A DNA stretch of 64,000 bases from Fusibacter bizertensis (GTDB lineage: Bacteria; Bacillota; Clostridia; Peptostreptococcales; Acidaminobacteraceae), in assembly GCF_029914245.1 (NCBI RefSeq), contig NZ_JARYZI010000005.1, forward strand, positions 207,063 through 271,062, given 5' to 3'. Made by a program: the position numbers and the translations under genes. Positions 46,041 through 53,662 of this stretch are shown here, piece by piece. The first letter of the stretch is position 1, and the number at the start of each line of letters is the position of its first letter. A model generated the notes under the pieces. The model was given only the letters and a program-made list of their open reading frames with translations. It was not told the origin of the DNA and made no database searches.

Positions 46041-47309
46041 ATGGAATTAGATAAAAAAGTTATGAAAAACCTATTTCTTTTTACAACAGGAAAAGCAGTT
46101 TCAATTTTCGGATCTTCAGTATACACATTTGCAATTAGTTTATACGTACTAAAATTAACAGGATCAGCTCTAAATTATGCCACAACCTTGATGCTCAGTG
46201 TTATCCCAATGATTATTATTAGCCCAATCGCTGGTGTCATTGCAGATAGAATTCCAAAAAAATGGCTTGTCGTTGGAATGGATCTCGCGAACGGCGTATT
46301 ATTTATACTCATATTTGCATATGCAAGTACGGTAAATCTAACGTTACCAGTCATCTATCTCTCAACAATACTACTCAATATCTTCACAACTTTTTTCGGA
46401 ATTGGCATAGAAGCAGCAAAACCTTCATTGATCACAAGCGATAAGCTCATCAAAATCAATTCACTTAGCAAATTAATTGATTCTACATCATCTATTCTCG
46501 GGCCAATCATCGGGGGAATTATCTTCGCATTCATAAACATAAAATATTTTATCCTATTTAATGCTATCTCGTTTATTTTTTCTGCAATTACTGAATGCTT
46601 TATAGATTTTCACTTAAATCCTATACACAATAATGAAACAGATTATAAAAGAAATAGTTTTACTACTGACTTAAAAGAAGGTTGGCTCTTTTTTGCACGA
46701 AATAGGTCAATTTTAGAATTATTTTTCGTATTCGTTTCTCTTAACTTTTTACTAGGATTCTCCGTTAATGTACCTGCGCCCTATATCATCAACCAACTCA
46801 TGCATTTACCATCATCCAGTTTTGGGATCATCAATAGTATGTTTCCAGTCGGTTTAATAATAGGGACTTTGAGTGTAGAAAAAATAATGCGAAAAATTGA
46901 GTTTCGTAAGTTATTAATTTCGATGAATGGACTGATTGCCATATTGGCGATGCTTGTTGGCTTACCAGTATTCCTAAAATTAAATAATGGTTTTAGTTTT
47001 ATATTTTACGCTGCTATATTTACATTAATGGGAATCGCAATTGCTTATGTAGACGTACCACTTATGACCATTTTACAAAATGAAATTCCTCAAAAATTAC
47101 TTGGTAGAGTCCTGAGTATCATTATGAGCCTTGTTAAAGTCATACTACCAGTAGCTCTGATTACTTCTGGTGCTCTCATTGGAAAAATTTCAATAACACT
47201 CTTACCAATACTAGGCGCAACTATACCTTTATTTTACAGTATTTATCTACTGGTTCTTCACCATGATAAAAATACTCTTTTGATGAACAAAACAGAACAA
47301 ACTGAGTAA
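46041..47309 (+). CDS. major facilitator superfamily exporter (MFS_3-like)
   Basis: The 422-residue protein is a 12-segment transporter. It begins NLFLFTTGKAVSIFGSSVYTF and has the MFS loop motif GVIADRIPKKWLVVGMD (about 60-76). This pattern is closest to the macrolide-efflux and siderophore-exporter group of MFS proteins. AGGAGGGATTTACC precedes the ATG. It lies downstream of the MerR-methyltransferase gene but beyond a terminator, so it likely has its own promoter near the inverted repeat at 45977-46012. The substrate is unknown; a drug or toxic metabolite is a reasonable guess. Confidence 0.85.
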   Translation: MELDKKVMKNLFLFTTGKAVSIFGSSVYTFAISLYVLKLTGSALNYATTLMLSVIPMIIISPIAGVIADRIPKKWLVVGMDLANGVLFILIFAYASTVNLTLPVIYLSTILLNIFTTFFGIGIEAAKPSLITSDKLIKINSLSKLIDSTSSILGPIIGGIIFAFINIKYFILFNAISFIFSAITECFIDFHLNPIHNNETDYKRNSFTTDLKEGWLFFARNRSILELFFVFVSLNFLLGFSVNVPAPYIINQLMHLPSSSFGIINSMFPVGLIIGTLSVEKIMRKIEFRKLLISMNGLIAILAMLVGLPVFLKLNNGFSFIFYAAIFTLMGIAIAYVDVPLMTILQNEIPQKLLGRVLSIIMSLVKVILPVALITSGALIGKISITLLPILGATIPLFYSIYLLVLHHDKNTLLMNKTEQTE

Positions 47310-47342
47310 TGTTCAAAATAATTTTATACTATTTAATTTCTT

Positions 47343-47398
47343 AATCCCTAAATGTTAATTCAAATTTTGAATTTCTTACTAGGGATTTTTAATTTTAT
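47343..47398 (+). terminator. intrinsic terminator after the MFS gene
   Basis: AATCCCTA pairs with TAGGGATT (47343-47350, 47380-47387), with an inner AATTCAAA/TTTTGAATT helix. TTTAATTTTATTTT follows. Confidence 0.8.
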
Positions 47399-47444
47399 TT
47401 TAAGAATTACTTTATCTTATACAAATGTTATCAATTGGAAGCTA

Positions 47445-47453
47445 TGGTATACT
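47445..47453 (+). promoter_or_regulatory. extended -10 promoter of the gene at 47479
   Basis: TGg-TATACT at 47445-47453 with no good -35. The transcript would start near 47460, immediately before AAAGGAGGT. Confidence 0.5.
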
Positions 47454-47478
47454 AATTGTAGAAAGGAGGTTTTACATA

Positions 47479-48210
47479 TTGTATACAAAAGATCAGAACT
47501 TTAAATTTCGTTACTACTTTATGATTTTCCTTATGGCTTTTTTAGTTTTTCTCTGTAGTGATACGAGATATTATCATGCTTTTGGAGATTATATTTTTAA
47601 TTATATGCACATTAAAGCATGGAGTAACGGAACGAAAGGGACACATTTAACACTGTTTTATATTTTACCAATAGTTTTAATCCTGTTTGTAATGTTAAAA
47701 AACAAAGTCGCTCCAAAAGCAAAAGTAAAAGGGTGGAAAGGAATCACTGTTTTTTTTCTTGCAATCATTTTAATGGTTAATGTTACAAACTTTGGGGTTA
47801 CATTATCAAAACGTTTTTCAGATGATTTGTCTTCAATTGTCATTAGTGAGGGGAAAAGCAAATTAAGTTTTTCTGCTGAGAATGACAACTTAAAGTACTT
47901 TGAAGCACAGTTTCATCTAGAAAATCTCAGTAAAGATTCGAGGGAATTCAATATAGAACTCGTCAATCCTTTTGATGATGGGGTGTCTCAGATCTTTGTA
48001 TTAAATTCTGAAGGAGAACCTGCACTATTTAGTATTTCTGGAAAAACCAATCGTATGATCACAATTGACTCGGATCACTACCAAATTCATGCTTATTTTG
48101 ACGTTATAAATGGAGGTGGATCAAGTAGTAGTTTCATTATCAGGCTTATTGATAAAGAGGGAACTATATATGAACTTAATACTGATGGATTTATGGGAAT
48201 AATACTATAA
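47479..48210 (+). CDS. membrane protein of unknown function
   Basis: I do not recognise this family. The start is most likely TTG at 47479, eight bases after AAAGGAGGT. An ATG at 47425 in the same frame lies upstream of the probable promoter. The 243-residue protein has three hydrophobic segments (near residues 12-27, 60-78 and 90-108) and an extracytoplasmic C-terminal half of about 130 residues that looks beta-rich (LSFSAENDNLKYFEAQFHLE, ISGKTNRMITID). The next gene, also membrane-anchored, starts 23 bases after its stop, so they probably form an operon. Confidence 0.7.
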   Translation: MYTKDQNFKFRYYFMIFLMAFLVFLCSDTRYYHAFGDYIFNYMHIKAWSNGTKGTHLTLFYILPIVLILFVMLKNKVAPKAKVKGWKGITVFFLAIILMVNVTNFGVTLSKRFSDDLSSIVISEGKSKLSFSAENDNLKYFEAQFHLENLSKDSREFNIELVNPFDDGVSQIFVLNSEGEPALFSISGKTNRMITIDSDHYQIHAYFDVINGGGSSSSFIIRLIDKEGTIYELNTDGFMGIIL

Positions 48211-48233
48211 GATTACACATAACTGGAGGACAT

Positions 48234-48959
48234 ATGAAAAAAAATATCATTACATTAACTGCAATAATTTTAGCTTTAATTTTGGTTTTAAGTTTTGTAT
48301 TAGTGATAGTGACTAAAAGCAATCAATCTGACATTGAGAAATTGAACGCAAAAATTGACACGTTAAATACTAAGATTTTAGACTTAAAAGCTCACAATAA
48401 TTACTTACATGACCAACTTATAAGTGAATTTGACAAAAAAACTGACGCTATCTTATTTTCGACAATAAAATTATTGGCTGCAGAAAGTACGATTTTCAAA
48501 TCACCTGAAATTGATTCACTCGGATGGTTAACTGAGTTTTATAAAGTTGAATCCGTAAATTCTCTAAAAAGTAAAAACTTTACTAGTACATATGACAATG
48601 CTAAAGACTATATCATCTATTCAAAAGACAACTTATCTCTAGGCTATGGTGCAGCTAGTGAATATACTCAACTTAAGTGGGTAAAAATTACAGGTCAAAC
48701 AAATTATGATATACCACGCGATATAAAAATTGGAGATTCTTTAGAAAAAGTGCTTACATTATTTCCTATAAATACAAACTGGGAGCAAAGTAGTCTCAAT
48801 GTTGTTTATAATAGTAATTCTGAAAGTAATACTTTGACTTCAGAGTATGGCGTATTTAATAACCAAACACTTAGACTTGTAGATCAACCTGATACTGCAT
48901 ATATGGAAGTAGACTTTTCAAAAGATATTGTTACTGAAATCAGACTAATCATGAACTAA
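48234..48959 (+). CDS. membrane-anchored protein of unknown function with coiled coil
   Basis: The 241-residue protein has one N-terminal membrane segment (about 4-27), a coiled coil (about 33-65, IEKLNAKIDTLNTKILDLKA) and an extracytoplasmic domain (about 90-241). That domain contains IKIGDSLEKVLTLFP, a motif reminiscent of small SmpA/OmlA-like or BLIP-type repeats, but this is only a resemblance. AACTGGAGGACAT precedes the ATG. It is cotranscribed with the unknown membrane protein upstream. Confidence 0.7.
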   Translation: MKKNIITLTAIILALILVLSFVLVIVTKSNQSDIEKLNAKIDTLNTKILDLKAHNNYLHDQLISEFDKKTDAILFSTIKLLAAESTIFKSPEIDSLGWLTEFYKVESVNSLKSKNFTSTYDNAKDYIIYSKDNLSLGYGAASEYTQLKWVKITGQTNYDIPRDIKIGDSLEKVLTLFPINTNWEQSSLNVVYNSNSESNTLTSEYGVFNNQTLRLVDQPDTAYMEVDFSKDIVTEIRLIMN

Positions 48960-49002
48960 TCTTCTAAGTGTTTACTATTTTATGGAATCGTACAATTCTC
49001 CA

Positions 49003-49011
49003 TGATATACT
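49003..49011 (+). promoter_or_regulatory. extended -10 promoter of the nitroreductase gene
   Basis: TGa-TATACT at 49003-49011, 27 bases before the chosen start codon. No clear -35. It overlaps an upstream in-frame ATG at 49002, which therefore is not the start. Confidence 0.5.
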
Positions 49012-49037
49012 TATATAAAGGTATGTTAGGAGGCTCA

Positions 49038-49541
49038 ATGAAAACAATAGATATAAGAAGAAGCGTAAGACGATATGAAGAAACAATTATACCCAACGAA
49101 AAAATTGATGCTATGCTTAGGGCTGCAATGCAAGCACCATCTGCTGGCAATCAACAACCCTGGGAATTTATTGTGATAAGAAATGGACTCATTCTAGAAG
49201 AATTATCTAAGGTGAGTCCTTTTGCCGGACTTATAGCTAACGCACCACTTGCTATCGTTTTAATTTGCAATAATGATCGTTTAAAGAAACCAGATATGTG
49301 GCAACAAGATATGGCAGCAGCAACTGAGAACATACTCTTAGAAGCTGTCTACCAAGAACTAGGAGCGGTTTGGATAGGTGTAGCACCATTAGAAGATAGA
49401 ATGACACATGTGAGTAAAACGTTAAATTTATCTGATCCCTTGGTCCCATTTTGTATTTTAGCAGTTGGCGTTCCAAGTGAAGGTCACAACAATAAATTTA
49501 TCGATCGATTTGATACATCTCGAATCTCGCATATAGACTAA
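49038..49541 (+). CDS. nitroreductase family protein
   Basis: This FMN-dependent oxidoreductase family reduces nitro groups, quinones or related substrates with NAD(P)H. The 167-residue protein has IDIRRSVRRYEE with the conserved RRSxRxY, APSAGNQQPWEFIVI, which binds FMN, and GAVWIGVAPLEDR. It is a short member, typical of clostridial proteins. The ATG at 49038 follows TAGGAGGCTC. A GNAT/SnoaL gene follows 40 bases later. The physiological substrate is unknown. Confidence 0.9.
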   Translation: MKTIDIRRSVRRYEETIIPNEKIDAMLRAAMQAPSAGNQQPWEFIVIRNGLILEELSKVSPFAGLIANAPLAIVLICNNDRLKKPDMWQQDMAAATENILLEAVYQELGAVWIGVAPLEDRMTHVSKTLNLSDPLVPFCILAVGVPSEGHNNKFIDRFDTSRISHID

Positions 49542-49581
49542 GTCACACGACTAATAGGGACATTTTAAAAGGGGAAATCAT

Positions 49582-50400
49582 ATGTTAAATTATGTACTTT
49601 ATTCACGAGATTTATCAAATATACCCATTTCAGACTTTTTTTTTGATGGTTGGCCCAACCCACCCAGTAATGAAAGCCATAGAAGAATCCTTGAAGAAAG
49701 CTATAAAGCTATCGTATGCATCGATGATTCTATACCAGAAATTGTAGGCTTTATCAATTCAGTTAGTGATGGCATTTTATCAGCTTATATACCTTTACTT
49801 GAAGTAATTCCGTCATATCAGGGAAGAGGAATAGGAAAAGAACTAGTTCGTAGATTAAAAGCAGAACTTGACAACCTTTATATGATCGATTTGCTTTGTG
49901 ATGCTAATTTAGTACCTTTTTACGAGAAACTTGATATGATTCCTTCTCAAGGCATGATCCTTCGTAACTATGAATTTCAGAACGCTAAAAATAATATTAC
50001 AAGTAAACCCGTGACCTTAAATAAGGAAATAATCAAAGAAGAACTTCGTCTATTGGAAGAAACCTTTTGTAAAGATGTAGCTAAACTGGGAGCTGTTGGC
50101 TGGAGTAAATATTTTTCTACAAATGGTTGTATGTTGACTAAAAATGGTATTCCTATATTAGGAAATAAGGAAATTGAGCATTCGATGAAAGCATTTTTCG
50201 AAATTGAAAATTTACTTTTTAACTGGGAACCAACACATATAGAAGTATCAGACGATGCAACTTTAGCAGTGACATATGGAAAATATAAGCGTAGTTATAC
50301 AAAAGATGATTCGGCTATTGAAGAATCCGGTATGTATATGACTGTTTGGAACAAACAGACTGATGGAACATGGAAAATAAGTGCTGATATAGGAAATTAA
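49582..50400 (+). CDS. GNAT acetyltransferase fused to a SnoaL-like domain
   Basis: The 272-residue protein combines a GNAT N-acetyltransferase (about 1-130) with acetyl-CoA loop QGRGIG (80-85) and the late motif NLVPFYEKLDMIPSQGMILR, and a second domain (about 140-272) that looks like SnoaL/DUF4440: KEELRLLEETFCKD, a conical-barrel pattern, and the ending GMYMTVWNKQTDGTWKISAD. SnoaL-like domains often bind or isomerise small ligands. The combined function is unknown. AAAAGGGGAAATC precedes the ATG. It is probably cotranscribed with the nitroreductase. Confidence 0.8.
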   Translation: MLNYVLYSRDLSNIPISDFFFDGWPNPPSNESHRRILEESYKAIVCIDDSIPEIVGFINSVSDGILSAYIPLLEVIPSYQGRGIGKELVRRLKAELDNLYMIDLLCDANLVPFYEKLDMIPSQGMILRNYEFQNAKNNITSKPVTLNKEIIKEELRLLEETFCKDVAKLGAVGWSKYFSTNGCMLTKNGIPILGNKEIEHSMKAFFEIENLLFNWEPTHIEVSDDATLAVTYGKYKRSYTKDDSAIEESGMYMTVWNKQTDGTWKISADIGN

Positions 50401-50437
50401 TTAATACAAATTTCTCCTATTGTATAATTTTATGCAC

Positions 50438-50474
50438 AATTCAGCAATTTTGAAAGAATATTCTGAATTTTTTC
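50438..50474 (+). terminator. terminator after the GNAT/SnoaL gene
   Basis: AATTCAG pairs with CTGAATT (50438-50444, 50463-50469), with an inner AT-rich extension, followed by TTTTT. Confidence 0.6.
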
Positions 50475-50484
50475 CAATCTTGTT

Positions 50485-50512
50485 TTGATTTCTGTACAAT
50501 TTGTGGTATTAT
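50485..50512 (+). promoter_or_regulatory. promoter of the pseudoknot leader transcript
   Basis: -35 TTGATT (50485-50490), 16-bp spacer ending TGg, -10 TATTAT (50507-50512). Transcription should begin near 50519-50521, so the whole structured leader is transcribed as the 5' UTR of the 103-residue protein. Confidence 0.7.
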
Positions 50513-50519
50513 ATTAGTT

Positions 50520-50618
50520 AAGTGGGCCTGATTACTGATAATCTGCCTTTGAACTGCAAGCATAGAAGGCAGGTATTGCAGTCAATTACTAATATAAGTA
50601 CTATGGAGGGGACGTTAT
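50520..50618 (+). ncRNA. structured 5' leader with H-type pseudoknot potential (candidate cis-regulatory RNA)
   Basis: A small hairpin GATTA-CTGA-TAATC (50530-50543) leads directly into CTGCCTT (50543-50549), which pairs with AAGGCAG (50566-50572). The loop of that helix holds ACTGCAA (50553-50559), which pairs perfectly with TTGCAGT (50576-50582) downstream. Two 7-bp helices with connectors of 3, 6 and 3 nt make a compact H-type pseudoknot. The ribosome site GGAGGGG follows at 50605-50611. I recognise no known riboswitch class. Structure is read from base pairing only. Confidence 0.55.
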
Positions 50619-50930
50619 ATGCACAAGATGGATTTATTTGCAGCAATATTTGATTACATTGAAAATCTTTTTTCAAAAAAATTAAGCGAAGTAGAAAAAC
50701 AGTCTATTAAAGATTCTTTCGAAAAAATCAACATTGAGGATGGCATTGAACGAGCGATTCGTGCAATTGAATTGGGACTACATATTAAACTCCCTCATGA
50801 TCTTTTTGTTGAAACCAGAGGCCATGTGAGCCATGATCCGATAGAACTGATTTTACACAGATTAAACTTTGAAGCATCCATGTGGACAAATGAAAATCAA
50901 AATGGTATGTATCAAAGTGAAATAATTTAA
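50619..50930 (+). CDS. 103-residue protein of unknown function
   Basis: I do not recognise this family. It is soluble, predicted mostly helical, without Cys. The N-terminal part (MDLFAAIFDYIENLFSKKL) is amphipathic and could be a dimer or membrane-surface helix. The C-terminal part has HDLFVETRGHVSHDPIELIL with several His. It is monocistronic, between its own promoter with structured leader and a perfect terminator at 50944. GGAGGGG lies seven bases before the ATG. Confidence 0.75.
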   Translation: MHKMDLFAAIFDYIENLFSKKLSEVEKQSIKDSFEKINIEDGIERAIRAIELGLHIKLPHDLFVETRGHVSHDPIELILHRLNFEASMWTNENQNGMYQSEII

Positions 50931-50943
50931 TTTAATGTTTCAT

Positions 50944-50969
50944 AAAAAACGGGAATATCCCGTTTTTTT
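50944..50969 (+). terminator. intrinsic terminator after the 103-residue protein
   Basis: AAAAAACGGGA pairs with TCCCGTTTTTT around ATA, and the 3' arm supplies the T run. The symmetric A and T tracts mean it could also work on the other strand. Confidence 0.92.
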
Positions 50970-51040
50970 ATATTGTTTTTGTTGTCTTATGATAAAATAT
51001 GATTACTTATTGTAGTTAATCTTAATTCGGAGGGCTGATT

Positions 51041-51691
51041 GTGAAAGAAAATTATGAATACAAATTATCTGCTAAAGAGGATCTAGTAGACAAATGGGGA
51101 CTAGCTATCGCGGTGACAATCATAGCTTGGTTAATAACTAGTGCTTTTACAGGTAATGCTGGCAGAGAAACTTTTAATGTGTTTTGGAAAAGCGATGGTA
51201 TTTTTAGTATAGGGAGTCGTACAAATAGTTTTGGTTCTCTTTTTAGTTTAATAAGTTTTTTAGTGACTGGCCCCATTAACTTGGGACTAGCTGTTTTCTT
51301 TATCCATATTACACGCAAGGAAACAGCAGAAATAAATGATATGTTTTCAGGATTTCAAATCTTTCTAGCTGCTTTTTTGACTAATTTTTTTATAGTTTTA
51401 TTTACAGTCTTATGGTCTTTACTCTTTTTAATTCCTGGAATTATCGCTTCTATTAGTTACTCTATGACTTATTATATTCTTCAGGATCAACCAGAATTAT
51501 CACCACTAGAAGCTATAGCTCAGAGTAAAGCGTTGATGAGAGGACACAAAATGGATTTTTTTATCCTTGCGATTAGTTTTGTTGGATGGTTTCTATTAAG
51601 TCTTATTACTTTTGGTTTAGGTTTTCTATATTTATTACCATATTACAATGCTACAAAAGCTCACTTTTACAATGACTTAATCTCAAACTAA
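51041..51691 (+). CDS. DUF975 family integral membrane protein
   Basis: The 216-residue protein has four to five membrane segments and the DUF975 signature near its C-terminus: SMTYYILQDQPELSPLEAI, then SKALMRGHKMDFFILAISFV and GFLYLLPYYNATKAHFY. The function of the family is unknown. The start is GTG at 51041 behind CGGAGGG. An extended -10 TGaTAAAAT at 50990-50998 is a likely promoter. The next gene starts 21 bases after its stop. Confidence 0.85.
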   Translation: MKENYEYKLSAKEDLVDKWGLAIAVTIIAWLITSAFTGNAGRETFNVFWKSDGIFSIGSRTNSFGSLFSLISFLVTGPINLGLAVFFIHITRKETAEINDMFSGFQIFLAAFLTNFFIVLFTVLWSLLFLIPGIIASISYSMTYYILQDQPELSPLEAIAQSKALMRGHKMDFFILAISFVGWFLLSLITFGLGFLYLLPYYNATKAHFYNDLISN

Positions 51692-51712
51692 GTTTACAAA
51701 GAGGTACTGAAA

Positions 51713-52270
51713 ATGTTATATATAGCTTTCTTAAAGGGGATTAATGTTGGTTCTAAAAACAGAATCAATATGAAAGAGCTAAAATCCAAACTAATTGACC
51801 AAGGTTTCAAACAAGTAACTACCTATATAAACTCGGGAAACATTATTTTAGAGTCGGAACTTGAAATTGATAAAATTAATGAATGTATTTCAAAACTCAT
51901 ATTTAAGCAATTTAATCTAGAAATTCCTGTTGTTACTAGAAAAAAGGAAGAATTTGATTTTTTGATTAATACTAAACCTTATTCAAATAAACAAATCGCT
52001 GAAATTGGTCACGATAAATCCTATGAATGTTTTTATGTTGCTTTTTTATCACTTATACCTTCTAAAGAGGAAATCGATAAATTTAGTAAGTACAAAAGCG
52101 AAGTAGAGGATTTCAGTATTTATAACAATAACATATTTCTTTTACTTTCATGCAGTATTAGAGAATCTAAACTATCAAGGCAACTCATTAAGCTTGATAA
52201 AAATGCTACTGTCCGAAATTGGAATACCATTCTGAAGCTCAAAAATATTTCAGATCAGATGGTTTTATAG
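51713..52270 (+). CDS. DUF1697 family protein
   Basis: The 185-residue protein opens with YIAFLKGINVGSKNRINMKEL and TYINSGNIILES, the defining pattern of DUF1697, and ends with ATVRNWNTILKL, also typical. The family is small, cytosolic and of unknown function. AAAGAGGTACTG precedes the ATG. It probably shares a transcript with the DUF975 gene. Confidence 0.9.
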   Translation: MLYIAFLKGINVGSKNRINMKELKSKLIDQGFKQVTTYINSGNIILESELEIDKINECISKLIFKQFNLEIPVVTRKKEEFDFLINTKPYSNKQIAEIGHDKSYECFYVAFLSLIPSKEEIDKFSKYKSEVEDFSIYNNNIFLLLSCSIRESKLSRQLIKLDKNATVRNWNTILKLKNISDQMVL

Positions 52271-52282
52271 GTCAAATTTAAT

Positions 52283-52350
52283 AGACTTCCCAACGACTTT
52301 TTATCATTTAGGATAAAATAGTTATCGTTTAGGAAGTCTTTTATATTTTT
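52283..52350 (+). terminator. branched terminator after the DUF1697 gene
   Basis: AGACTTCC pairs with GGAAGTCT (52283-52290, 52332-52339), AACGA pairs with TCGTT inside, and an inner TTATC/GATAA hairpin caps it. TTTATATTTTTTT follows. Confidence 0.75.
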
Positions 52351-52401
52351 TTGAATTGTTCAATTATAATTTTAATATCAAATCTAATAATTGAGGTTAA
52401 C

Positions 52402-52488
52402 ATGATTAAGAATTTTATCTATGTCATTTGTTTTATTCTATCTATATTTGTCATACTAATTTTTGCACTACAAACATTTCCATATTAA
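52402..52488 (+). CDS. 28-residue single-span membrane peptide (candidate small protein)
   Basis: ATG at 52402 follows TTGAGGTTAAC and opens a 28-codon frame, MIKNFIYVICF followed by ILSIFVILIFALQTFPY, which is one hydrophobic helix with a Lys at its N-side. A TATAAT at 52365 is a possible -10. The frame is too short to be certain. It precedes another small membrane protein by 54 bases and lies downstream of a terminator, so it looks like the start of its own unit. Confidence 0.45.
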   Translation: MIKNFIYVICFILSIFVILIFALQTFPY

Positions 52489-52542
52489 ATTTACAGTAAA
52501 GATACACATTAGAAGCATTGGCAATCTTTAAAGGAGGTTCAC

Positions 52543-52752
52543 ATGGTTTTGTCATTTCCAATGTTATATAACTTGCTCAACTTAACCCTCACTCTGGGAA
52601 TTTTTTTAGGTATCCCATACTTTGTATATAAAATATATAAGCGATCAATAAGATTAACTAGAAGATTAGAACGCATTGAGAGAGATCTGAAAATCTTATC
52701 TCTAGAGAAAGAAGTTGCTATCACAAAGTTGCGTAATAGTTTAAAATCATGA
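52543..52752 (+). CDS. small membrane protein with basic cytoplasmic coil
   Basis: The 69-residue protein has one membrane segment (about 8-28, LLNLTLTLGIFLGIPYFVY) and a Lys/Arg-rich helix (about 30-65, RRLERIERDLKILSLEKEVA) with heptad-like spacing. AAAGGAGGTTCAC gives strong ribosome-site support. The function is unknown. A bidirectional terminator shared with the convergent truA-like gene follows. Confidence 0.72.
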   Translation: MVLSFPMLYNLLNLTLTLGIFLGIPYFVYKIYKRSIRLTRRLERIERDLKILSLEKEVAITKLRNSLKS

Positions 52753-52758
52753 TTACAT

Positions 52759-52792
52759 AAAAAATCTGAGTCAACCAATACTCAGATTTTTA
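52759..52792. terminator. bidirectional terminator between convergent genes
   Basis: AAAATCTGAG pairs perfectly with CTCAGATTTT (52761-52790). T runs lie on the 3' side for both strands, so it can stop both the small membrane gene and the truA-like gene. Confidence 0.88.
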
Positions 52793-52797
52793 AATAT

Positions 52798-53544
52798 TTA
52801 ATAATTTACTTCAACTAAACTAAGCGCATCAGACATTGCTTTGTGACCAACGTAATCCGTCTTACATGTTTGTAAAGCCATTTCAACTGCATTTACAGGT
52901 AGTTGTCCCGTTCCAATTTGAATCAACGTTCCAACGATTAGTCTTTCCATATTTAACAAAAATCCATTTGCTGTTATTATGATAATGATTTCAGTTTCAG
53001 ACTCTTGAATGGCAACTTCATATATTTTTTTAAAGGTATTTTTAACTTTTGTGTTTGTTGAAAATGCAATAAAATTATGTTCACCAACAAATGAAATTGC
53101 TGCTTCTTTCATTTTTTTCACATTTAGAACTTGGTTAAGCACATTTACTTGATGTCTCTCAAAAAGTGGACGACGTGGCGCATTATGTTTCCAAATTCTA
53201 TATTCAAAACTTAATGATTTTACAAGATATCGACTGTGAAATCTCTCATCAACAATTTCAACGGATAAAATAATAATATCATCTGGAAGGTATTTTTCAA
53301 AATACTCAAAAACACCATCACAATCGTAAGTATCTTCTGGTGCTATAAAGTTCACAATTTGTCTTTTTGCATGAACACCTGCTTCAGTGTTACATGCTGA
53401 AACAACTTCTACATAGGTGTTATACATCTTTGTTAAGATCATTTCTAATTTTCCTTGAACAGCTTTATCAGGATTACCTTTTCTTTCGCTAAAACCCATG
53501 TATTTCCTGCCATCGTATGCAATGGTCATCTTAAAATTTTTCAT
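52798..53544 (-). CDS. TruA-like tRNA pseudouridine synthase with altered catalytic site
   Basis: TruA makes pseudouridine at positions 38-40 of tRNA using a catalytic Asp in the motif RTDAGVHA. This 248-residue protein has the family length and fold markers (MTIAYDGRKYMGF, KAVQGKLEMIL, SFEYRIW, GFLLNMERLIVGTLIQIGTG), but the motif reads CNTEAGVHA: Glu54 replaces the Asp and Asn52 replaces the Arg. It stands alone, not in a ribosomal protein operon where truA usually lies. An extended -10, TGcTATACT (minus strand, 53576-53568), lies 24 bases upstream. It is probably a paralogue with changed or lost activity. Confidence 0.82.
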   Translation of the reverse strand: MKNFKMTIAYDGRKYMGFSERKGNPDKAVQGKLEMILTKMYNTYVEVVSACNTEAGVHAKRQIVNFIAPEDTYDCDGVFEYFEKYLPDDIIILSVEIVDERFHSRYLVKSLSFEYRIWKHNAPRRPLFERHQVNVLNQVLNVKKMKEAAISFVGEHNFIAFSTNTKVKNTFKKIYEVAIQESETEIIIIITANGFLLNMERLIVGTLIQIGTGQLPVNAVEMALQTCKTDYVGHKAMSDALSLVEVNY

Positions 53545-53662
53545 TATACAGCCTCACTTTCATTAAAAGTATAGCACATAAAATGGTAAAATACTTCCTG
53601 TTATTTTTCAGAACAATAATGGTATATATGATTTATAATCATATTATTTGAAAGGAGTTTAT

